Program-made: the position numbers and the translations under genes
The notes under the pieces: model-generated
What the model saw: the letters and a program-made list of their open reading frames with translations, nothing else
Database searches by the model: none
Told to the model about the DNA's origin: nothing
Origin: Taeniopygia guttata
Lineage: Eukaryota; Chordata; Aves; Passeriformes; Estrildidae
NCBI RefSeq assembly: GCF_048771995.1
Contig: NC_133032.1
Location: 13,768,501 to 13,832,500 of the forward strand
Direction: 5' to 3'
DNA: 64,000 nt
Part shown: positions 54,416-64,000 of the stretch, piece by piece
How the letters are laid out: each line of letters starts with the position of its first letter
Numbering within the stretch: position 1 is the stretch's first letter

Positions 54416-57400
54416 TTCAGGGAATTAATGCATTTCCAGTGTCCGGTGGCTGCACAACTAAGGGAACAGAAACAATTTAACAGCTACTACAATCCATTTT
54501 CATACTAGGATTCTATTTCTCAGGGAATAATAGTGAGAATAAATCAAATTGTTGACCCTTTGCAAGTGGGCTTCAAGAAAAATTAATTGTTGTGTTAAAA
54601 AAATGAATTTTATGTTTACACTGTAATTTGTTCCTGAAATGGAGGCTCAATTAGCGTTTCAATGATTTACTAAAGACGTTTTAAACATAATGTCCAAACA
54701 ATGCTACATAAATTAAACATGATGTAATTGAGTGTAGCACTAAGTGGCTCATCACTGTTGATTCATGTGGAAATCACTGAAATTCTACTGATCATTATGC
54801 ATTCATTCAGTATTAATGCAGATACCATATGTGCTTCCATGGGGATTCTACTGTTACTCAGCAATCATTAAGTTTTAATGTACCATTAAAAAGGCATCAA
54901 AAGACCCATCTAAAAACACTGCCACAAAGGTAGTTCATTTAAAGACAGATAAAGCAGCATGTTTCACTTAAACATTGTAATACAAAGTAAGATAACAATG
55001 AATCAGCAGAAACAGTTCAGGAAAAAATAGCATTTCATTGCAAGCCAGGCTAGAGTGTTTGAACTAAAGGCAATACATTCGCCCTGTTCCAGATTTCTGG
55101 ACAGCTGCTTGTATTTGTATACAAAAGTACTTAACATCCAAGTACATAGTCTTTAAGTTGAAATTAATGACTAAGTATATATCATATCCTTAAGGTTTGA
55201 AGTGCTTTTGTTCACTGGCCAGAGAACTGAAAAATCACTTGTGAATCAGGTGATCACAGCAGTGAATAAATAGGATTCACAAGATTCTATTCAGCTCAAT
55301 GTTTAGTGCTTTAGAAGCATGACACACAAACCTTTCTAGAACTTTGATCTTGTACAGAATAGGTATATCTTGTAGGTGACCCGCTACAGCAAAAGGAGAC
55401 AGATTAAAATAATGTGTCTTAAGAAAAAAAATCCTCTTCTCACGATATTGAGAGAAATAAAATATAGGCATGCTCAGAGCAACATATTTTTTTTTTGCAA
55501 ACCTTGCTGATATATGATTAATATAGTAGCAAAACGTACAAGCCTCAAATGCCTATGGCACAGCTCCTGATGTTATGTAAGGATATGAGTGGAACCGAGA
55601 AGCATGGATGGGGATTGATGAGTTAATATCTCTTTCAGGAAAAGTACTGGAGAGGATTAAATTAGGCAAGCAAGTAGAAGTTCACAACAAACAAAAAATC
55701 ATTTTTCAGACAGTGTATCATTAAGCTGAAAAACTACATGTTACACAGGAATGTGTCACTGTTCAAGATTTCTGGGAGTTGAAAAAATAAGTTGCCAAGC
55801 TCTTGAACAAGACTATTTAAGACTATTAGATACATAAAATCATATTCCCTTTGTCATTCTCAGAGTTAAAAATGTTGAAGGTTTAGCATACCTGGGGGTA
55901 AGTATTACTTTGTGTGTTTTATAATCTTATGTTTTTCCCTAAGCATATACTTTTGATCATTGTCAAAAGCCAGAGAGCCAGCTAAATAAACCTCCAGTTT
56001 TATCCAGCATAACTATTCTTCCTTTATGCTCTAAAGCTAGAGCAGCCTATTGCTTGATAGTACAATGATTAATCACTTGCATTCATGTAGCAGTTTTTGT
56101 ATTGAAACATGGTTATGTCATCCTAACCAGTTTTTCCTTTTTTTTTTTTTTAACTAAAGCAACCCCACTCCTTTAATCTCTCTTCACACAGTTTCCAAAG
56201 GTCGTTTTGTTCTCTCACCCAAATTGCCTTCCACTGTTAGATAAGCAATTTAAAGAGTCAGAATTCAATCTGAAATTCTGCTGCTTTTAACATCTTTATT
56301 TTTCACTTGGAGATTTATTTGATTCCTGCATATGTTGCTTTTCCCACTGATGATCAGGCAACTCACATTTCAAATCACCTCCAAATTACATTTTTAAAGC
56401 AATGTAAATTTCACAAGACGCGCCTATTTCCGTTTCCTGACAATATGGGCTAGCAGACCCTTCATTACACCTTTTCATCTTTAGTTGGCAGCAATGGCTG
56501 TGTCTTTTATGTCTATTGAACTTTCAAGCACACCTGACAGTCGAAAATATTTTTTTTACTTCTGAAATTTTCTTTTAAAGAACACAACAGAAGACAGAGT
56601 TTGAATAAAGTGAAGAAAAAAAAAAAAAAGTCATTATTTACAGGTAGAGCCTTGCAGCCCATGTCCCCCAGAACTCCATCTTCTGTGGTTCCTTCTCCTG
56701 AGGAGCCAAGCCCTAGGTGAACTTGATACATAGAGCTTGTGCCTGTGTCTCATGGTAGCTTCTGCTAAAGCTCTTAACACAGCTCACAGCAGAGCTCAGG
56801 TGAGGTTACACAGATGTGTCAGAGATGGTCAAATCATGCTTAAAGAGCTGGGGCCACCAGCAGCTCAACTGCCTTCTGACTATTCAAGACTCACCCTGGC
56901 TCTAGTGCTGCTCCTGAGAAGGGTTAACAGCATGCTAATCCTTGACAGTGAGGCACCTACCTCTGCAGCTGCCTGGGTGCCCAGCTTGCTCCCAGTCCTC
57001 TGCAATTTAAAAAGGAAGTTTTCTGCAATCCACTTCTTCAACCTTTGCTTCACCTCCTTGTTTCATTTAGATGCTGAAGTTTAGAATTGCAGCAGCTTGG
57101 CATTGATAGTGTAGGGATTTCCTTTCTGGGACATGCACTTTGAAACTGCAGGTGGCCAAATACACTTCAGTTAGCAGAAATCAAGTGTTTAATTAGCTTT
57201 TAGCAATTGAAGCAATGGAATGGTGTCTGCTGATCAGGCCAATCATGCTGTTTAACCAAAGGTGACCAATTTCAGCTCCTGCATTTCATCTCCCCATTTA
57301 GTTCAAGTATTTAATTTAGAAAACTGCAATCAGCTTAACTATTTAAAATATTATTTTTATTGTATTATTGATAAAACAGAGCTATATAAAGCTTTAAGCA

Positions 57401-60400
57401 AATGTGAAATAAATTCATTTTCTCTTGCTTTGCCACTTCAGATTAAGCGTGACTATAGCCTGTTAGATGGTAGTCTTTCTTGCTCAGGATCACATAGGGG
57501 GGAAAAAAGGAAAAAGACATTAAACAGGTAGACAGACACATAGCTGCAGGAAAATTACAAAATTCTGAGTCCAGCTAGAGTTTATTAAGTATTTTTAAAC
57601 TAGAAATATTTTAACCATTTGTAAGTACTCTAGTGGTTAATGTACACCAGCACTAGCACACTGAGTACACTAGCACTTGCAAACAGACACTGTTGGCCAG
57701 ATTTATTTTTTTTTTTAGCAGTTGATGGAGGTTCTGTGGACTTAACTCTCCCTCTGCCCTGGGCTGATTGTATGCTTCAATTCCTTTACTCCTTTGGATG
57801 TTCACCACCACTAACACAAACCTAGTCTTTAATATTCACATTCTTTACACTTTTCTGTCACTTGTGAAGATTTCCTTGGATGTCTGGTATTTTAGCGTGT
57901 TCTTGTTGCTCTGGCTGTGATGACATCAGATATGACAGGCAAAGCAAAACCTGCCCTGCTTAGTACTGAGAACAACTGGTAAAATAGATGAAGAGATTAA
58001 AGAAAATTTATTCCATCAGTCTGGAAGACTAGGAATTTCTGAAGAATGCATTCTAGTATTGTCTTAACAAGCACAGATTACATATCATGTTTGTTATTTG
58101 TATTAATAGTGACCCAACTCTCAGTAAAAACTGTACAATTTGTTCTGAGACTATTGAAATTACTAAGGGCAAATTTAAGAATAAGCTTCCCACCCTACCC
58201 CTCAAACTCCTGTTATAAGCATTCTTTGGGAATGTTTAGACACTCATGGAAACTAATGCTTTAGAAATCACCAGCAGATTTGTTGAAACAGAAGACAATT
58301 GTTCTTCACCCAGAACAGCTGCTATCAACAAAACAGCCACTAAAAACACACTCATTGTACAATCACAAACTGTTAACAAGCAAATATCACTAGTGTTTGT
58401 TTATAATGACAGTGCTATGTTATGGGCACAAGACTGTTCTCAAAGTCTGGGAAGTTCACAGAGGAATTAGCAGCTTACATGCCAATTAAACTCTTTGGGG
58501 TTCCTTTTGGCACTAGAGTTCTATTTCAGCTTAGAAAGATACAGCCCTAATTATTTCCAGGTCCATATGTACACAATCACTATGAAATAATACTAATAAT
58601 GCTACTACTAAGTTGAAATTTCCTGAAATTATTCCTTTTTGGATACATTTATTTTTCCTTTTCCCCATGTTAAGAGATTTTCCTCTATCACTATATTAGC
58701 AAATGTGGAACATGCTGTTCAAGAAAAGCATCTAGATCAAAAAAAGTGAAATTCCTTTTATCTCTACCTCATTCCTTATCCTTCCCCCTCCCATTATTTT
58801 TTTTTCTCTTAACTGTCTTGAATAGTTTAGGAATAATTTTGTCCATTAACAATTTTGGTGATCTTTTTATGGTGAAGGAGGGATGTGAAAAGAGAAGTGT
58901 CATCTCCTCTTTCACTTAAACACTAGCTGTTGTACTGTTAGTGAACGTGAGGTTTAATACAGCTAAAAATGAGAAAACTATACATCTCTTCCAAATATGC
59001 TCATTGAAGACATAAACCCACCAAAAAAGTAAATTGCTTGTGTTAAAAAGTAGGAACAGATGACAAACGTAATGGAACTTTATGTACAATATATTGCAAT
59101 AGATTCTTAATGAAGAGTTAGTTTCCATATAAAGTAGCTCTTTCATGGAAGATAAAACAAAATTAAGTATTTAAGTTTTCAACAAGCATAAGTTTACCAT
59201 GCTTGGAAATTTCATGTCATTTTAACAAGGACACTTTCCCTCTCACAAAGCTACCTAATCAGAAATTTTGAAGAAAAAACCCTGCGCCCTAGCTGTGATT
59301 TTCCATTGGGTTATATAAAATAATCCCCCATAGAAGGCATGCTTTTCAATTAGAAGCTGTGAAACATTTCCATTGATATTGCTACAGCTTTGCTTTATCA
59401 CCAAAATAGACTTCATAAGCAATCTGTCTACAACAAGTGATATTTCAGCTATGCCGTCAGCAGCCGAGCACTAACAGAACACCACAGCTCCAGAACCTCA
59501 GGCCATTCACAGCATCCACGAACAGTTTTGGGCCCGTGATTGTGGCAGGTCTGGTCCAAACACACCACTTTGACTTCAGCCTCACAGTCAGCTAACCCAG
59601 ACAGAAAAATTTAAGACATGTTCCCTTCTGCAAGGAGCTCTATTTGTTCGGATCCCAACGCACCTGCTTAGTCATTTACATTTAGTCTTTTATCCTGCTG
59701 TAGGTGTCCAACACCTCATAAGATGCAGTCTGGCCAAGCATTCACACCCTACTGCTCAACAGCACTTTTTCCTTGCTTCTATTTAACAGAAGTATTGCAA
59801 ACCTTTTGGCAACTTAAAATAGGATTCTAAGTAGCTCCAACTGAAAATATTTGCTTTGTCTGGTAACAGCTACCTGAAATAAACCAAGTTAAAAGTATCA
59901 GGTGCTGTCATTTGTGATACCATGCTTCTTGTCCATATCCACATAATTTTCATGTCTTATTGGAGATCCTCATGTTATATGTTACAAGTAGCTGGTAAAA
60001 CTAAGGCACTGATTACTGAATGTACATCCCAAAAATAGAGACACTGAGTGGTCCAACATCTTGCAGCTGCAAAATATGAGAGCTCTTACCTTAGACTTAC
60101 AACCTTTAGTCACAAGAATATTTCCAAAAGTTATCTGGTGGTGCTGTCCCGGCAAAACTGCTCCCTTCTCCAGGTACATCTGTAGTCTTAATTTTATTCT
60201 TCTGTATAGTAAATTTAAAAAGTATATCTTCTATGGTAGCTAACAAGATAATTTTTACTACCTCTTTGCTTTGCTAGCCCTCCTTAACTTGAAAGCCCTG
60301 GAGTCTGAATTGTGCACTGTGCTATGTGGATACCTGCTGCTTCTTCAAAGAATGGTACCAGTAGGTCATAATGCACCTTCACTGGGGCCTGCTGTTTTGT

Positions 60401-60714
60401 CTGGACAATTACACTGACATTTCATTTACTTCAGTATCCTGACTTTCATTCCTGAACATTCTGACTGCCATGCAAAAGCAAGGGGATTATAAGAGGTATT
60501 GTGTAACTAATTGCCTCCTGTTGGAAAACATCTGTGATACATGTTGTCCAAACTCTACGTTTGGGCTGAAAAAACAGTCTGTTTACCCTGCATGTAAGGT
60601 ATCCACAACAAAAATTAAATGTTGTCTATCTTGGGCTTGCAGTTACTAGGAACACTTACTTCTTACTTGAGCAGAAATGTTTTTATGGTTGAATAATGAA
60701 TAAACACATCAAGT

Positions 60715-63157
60715 TCAACAAGCGTCTCTAGTAGACTTTAATAAAAGAGTGTAAGAAAAAACAAAAGCATCTGTAGAAATACAATAGCAAGATTTAAAAA
60801 TGCCTTACATATACATGTTGGAAGAAGAGGGAAAGAGAAAGTTTAGCTAAACAAAACTGCCAGCTAGTAAAAAGTCTCATTGAAGAGTTTCACAGTACTG
60901 TAGCATGTGTAGACATTTCAATTAGTTATCAAGCAAGTTCAGTTACAAAAAGAAGAAACCCTAAAATTCAGGCAAGGTGGTTTTAATCTCTGTTACATAA
61001 GATGTTATTTGCCTTCAGGAATTCACATGAAAAGGCAGTTTATTTTTAATATACAGGACTAAAAACCATACAGCAGCACAGTTTTGTAGTTAAAACTAAA
61101 GAAAAGAACAAAGTATGGTTATTTAAACTTTCCCCAAAATAAGAATTCAGACTATGTTGATTTGTTTGAAAAAGTGAAACATCATATATATTTGTATTAG
61201 CACAGATGGAGATTAAAATTATTTTATGAAATAACTTTGGTCACCTTGGCAGTGAATACCAACACAGGAAAAAACCCTGTAACTCCCACACACCCAAAGT
61301 ACAAGGAAGAGAATATTTTCACAATGCAGCCCCTTCTCTGGCAGTTTCAGATCAGCATGGTGTCTGTGTTTTAGGCATTCCTATACTTCAAATATCACAA
61401 TGAGCACAGACATGAATACAGGAAGCAAGTTACAATTTTCAAGTCTATCCCTCAAGACACAGTGAAATCTAGAATGTAAGCCCAGTTAGAAATTAGAAAA
61501 GCCCCTATATCTTTCATTTCACTATTTTCAAGTGAAGGGTGAAACATTCTTTTGCAGTCAGACCCTGAAACAGATCTTTTGAACTACCATGTGAGCTTCC
61601 CCCACCCACAGAATGAACTATTGACTGGAGGCAAGAACAAGGAGGACATGGAAGTGGTAACACACATTGACAAGGGACTGAGATACAGAAGAGAAAAGAG
61701 GATAGAACAGCAATGAAAGAATGTTCTTCAGATCTTTTTATGAACTTCTATTTACTAAAACATTCCTTAAAGGGTTTCAGAATTACCACCATACTTGTAA
61801 TTGGTAATTGACTCTGTACTAGGAAAGTAATTAGACCTCCTTGAGATTATTGCACAAAAACCTGGCAGCAGTTTGAAAATGCACATCTAGATCAGTTTCT
61901 AAAACTGACTTACATAATGTTTCTAAAGTACAATATATATATATTATTAGAGAATAAAAACTAAATACAATTGCTTAATTTTAAATCAAGTCCAGCACAA
62001 AAATATTTTAATATGGCAAACACCCCAGGACTTGCTGTATGCATCCATAATGTAGCTATTTAATCATGAGTGTGATCATATTTCCACCCCTCCCCCAAAA
62101 TGTATAATCTTGACAAGAAACTCAAAACATAAAATATAACATCAAACATTTTCTTTTAATATATATTCCCAATTTTGTATTTAATGCTTAATCTATAAAT
62201 ATGATCTCCAACATAAGCATGATTTATGTGGTTTTGTGTTGCTTTTAGATTGAAATATCTTATATTAATAAGTCCAAAGCAGTTCATTTTTTAGTTATAT
62301 TTCTAGTGAAAAAAATATTCTATTTCTTAAGTATCAAAACTGGAATTTGTTTTTTATTAGTTAGCGACTACATGTTGATAGTTACTTAAAGATAGACTTA
62401 GTTCACAAAAATTATTGCTTATCTGAGTGCTAGGTAAATACTACATACAGATATTTAAAGAGTAGTTGAAAAACATTATGTCATGCTACCGTTAAGAAAA
62501 GGTTTTGATTAGTACAAAAATTTCCAATAATTTATGTCCTGATATTTTTGTGTGTGTGCTACCAGGAAAAACAATTACAGGAGAGTAAAAATATAATCAA
62601 AATACATATCCCAATTACTGTCTGCTAAAGGAACTAAAATATCTAATTCTTTTAGACAGAAACCAAGTATTGCATTGAATTAAGATTTCTACTAATTACA
62701 ATTTTAATTTAATAAAGTAATATGGAGGCAGCATGTGGTATATTTAAGTTCATACAATCTGTTAACATAATACACAGTCGAAAATTAATTATTTGATATA
62801 AACCTTTTAGGTTGCTTCCAATCTGTAATTTCAGCATAGTGCTACATATTGTTCAGTCTTGAAGGCTAAAATCAAGAATCTTCAATTCTCATTCTATCAT
62901 AAGCAAAGCTCACCTACACCTTGTCTTAAAAATTTTTAGCAGCATAGTCAGCTTTATAAAGAGAAAAAGGCAAAATATTCTATAATTTACATATTCTAAT
63001 AAACTTTTCAAGGCATCAAAAGACCCAGCTTGAAATTGTTATTACCGTTGACAAAAATATATTAACATATACTTGCATTTACACATTCAAAAATTTGTAG
63101 TTAGTATTAAGTTGGCCTATGAAGCAGTAGTAAAGTGCAAAATATTTGGTATAATAT
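60715..63157 (-). other. COBLL1: probable 3' UTR of the COBLL1-like gene
   Basis: AT-rich sequence after the TAG at 63158-63160 with no further exon or repeat visible. Minus-strand polyadenylation hexamers include AATAAA at 61039-61044 and ATTAAA at 60737-60742. The latter is followed within about 25-45 nt by a GT-rich stretch (TTGATGTGTTTATT), a good downstream element, so I place the likely transcript end near 60715. The true end is uncertain. Confidence 0.45.
60737..60742 (-). terminator. COBLL1: candidate polyadenylation signal (ATTAAA)
   Basis: A minus-strand ATTAAA with a GT-rich downstream element. It would end a 3' UTR of about 2.4 kb. An AATAAA at 61039-61044 is an alternative. Confidence 0.4.
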
Positions 63158-63244
63158 CTAGGGATTAGCCTTAGCTTCTGTGGAATACAAAGGATTAAGC
63201 TTGGCTCTTCCATTGACAGCTATGGTGTTTGATGGAGGACCAAC
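63158..63244 (-). CDS. COBLL1: probable last coding exon of COBLL1 (cordon-bleu-like 1), C-terminus
   Basis: 87 nt, 28 codons plus TAG. It reads VGPPSNTIAVNGRAKLNP and ends STEAKANP. The acceptor is strong: a long pyrimidine tract, then CACCATGCCTCCAG before GTTGG. The P-S-N-T-I-x-V-N-G-R element resembles the extreme C-terminus of cordon-bleu family proteins, just after the last actin-binding WH2 motif. The place and orientation fit: in mammals COBLL1 is the gene upstream of GRB14 on the same strand, so its 3' end should face the GRB14 promoter. I recall the C-terminus only roughly, the exon is short and phase 0 is assumed. Confidence 0.65.
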   Translation of the reverse strand, partial: VGPPSNTIAVNGRAKLNPLYSTEAKANP

Positions 63245-64000
63245 CTGGAGGCATGGTGGGGGAAAAAAAAGAAAAGAAAAATATTAAAGAAACGTTAACC
63301 TAAATTTCCAGATTTTTATCTCTCTAATATGTTACACAATGTTACTTCATTTAGTGTTTTTCTCATTGCAATGGAAGATCTCCTGTATGATTTCTTAACT
63401 AAGCATATATTCCACAGAAGTGGAAATAGAAGACATAGAAACTTATTTTATCCTGACTAAAACTTTCATATATAACTATTCAAAAGACACAATTTTTAGT
63501 CCTTCTCCACACCTGGTTGCAAAGAAGTACTTGAAAAATATCACTAAACCAAACATTTATATTAAATATTCAACAGACCTGATTTCTTACTAAATGTTCA
63601 AACACTTTATACCATGGTAATGTTTCTTTTATCAGAAGCAAACCATAACTTTTAGCACAGATAGCCAAAGCTTGATTTTTCAGTGGAACTGCGTAACCCA
63701 ACAGCTCCAAATGGAGTTAATGGGAGCTGTAGATGCTCCACTGCCATGAGAACCACATACCACAGCACAGAGTTTACTAAACACAATGAAAACATTCTCA
63801 AGAGAAAAATCGTTAAAAAGAAACCTCACTTGACCCATTTTAGGTTAGTAATTACTGAGGGCCCTATTGAACAGGAAAGACCAGCAACACAAAAGGCCTC
63901 AGATCTCAGCACTGCATACTCACAACATATTTAGTAAAACACCGGGTGAAAAAAATTAAAGATTTTGGCAAGTTGTGCCAGGATTTTATTTTTTAAATTA
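63245..64000 (-). other. COBLL1: last intron of the COBLL1-like gene (partial)
   Basis: Sequence upstream of the terminal acceptor, running off the window. Apart from the pyrimidine tract next to the exon I see nothing in it; the frame at 63683-63934 lacks support. Confidence 0.55.

Larger units (their letters stand above)
44561..60714. other. intergenic region between GRB14 and the gene at the right edge
   Basis: About 16 kb with no convincing gene. It contains a tandem hairpin pair (47246-47309), an A/C-rich low-complexity tract (48752-48822), a decayed coding-like tract (about 53.83-54.42 kb) and homopolymer runs near 52828, 56138 and 56617. Unlike intron 2 it has no CR1 or LTR that I recognise. 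It may hold enhancers, but none can be proven from one sequence. Confidence 0.7.

Noticed and set aside
61926..61948. TA-dinucleotide run
   Set aside because: A short simple repeat in probable 3' UTR, with nothing to set it apart.
57640..63934. Small frames at 57640-57825, 58046-58470 and 63683-63934
   Set aside because: Short, with no similarity and no plausible splice partners; expected by chance in AT-rich DNA.
1..64000. tRNA, rRNA, CRISPR arrays, operons or a phage or plasmid module
   Set aside because: None seen. The window is vertebrate nuclear DNA, and no cloverleaf or regular direct-repeat array stood out on reading.

Overview
This is vertebrate nuclear DNA, almost certainly avian and probably from a neoavian bird. 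It is AT-rich, has split genes with GT-AG introns, one compact CpG island, CR1 retrotransposon pieces in both orientations, and an LTR of a type I associate with neoavian ERVL elements. Nothing suggests a prokaryote, plasmid or phage. Most short open frames are chance.

The main gene is GRB14 (growth factor receptor-bound protein 14), on the minus strand and cut by the left edge. Seven coding exons can be placed to the base: 43902-44032, 42153-42285, 13077-13233, 8553-8674, 6360-6434, 1302-1439 and 153-263. Their splice sites and phases agree, and they join into one uninterrupted 289-codon frame. It holds a Pro/Gly-rich N-terminus, the PSIPNPFPEL signature of the GRB7/10/14 family, a complete Ras-associating (RA) domain and the first half of the PH domain. 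The rest of PH, the BPS region and SH2 lie to the left of the window. Two exons (153-263 and 6360-6434) and the true frame of exon 2 are found only by splice sites and similarity. The promoter is a CpG island at about 43.6-44.56 kb.

Intron 2 (about 29 kb) holds most of the recognised mobile DNA: a solo-LTR-like element at 24210-25009, a CR1 fragment at 27.3 kb and a head-to-head CR1 pair at 38.5-39.3 kb with a degenerate reverse-transcriptase frame. Intron 4 has another CR1 3' end at 7.4-7.6 kb, and intron 2 has a faint retrocopy-like tract at 15.2-15.6 kb.

From about 44.6 to 60.7 kb lies intergenic DNA with a decayed coding-like tract at 53.8-54.4 kb, a pair of tandem hairpins at 47.25-47.31 kb and AT-rich stretches that could be conserved noncoding elements. 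At the right end, a minus-strand terminal exon (63158-63244) and probable 3' UTR fit the last exon of COBLL1, the expected upstream neighbour of GRB14 in the same orientation in mammals.

I found no convincing undescribed system. The most unusual items are the unassigned pseudogene-like tract, an 18-bp hairpin in intron 2, the tandem hairpins upstream of GRB14, and the ambiguous GRB14 start codon.
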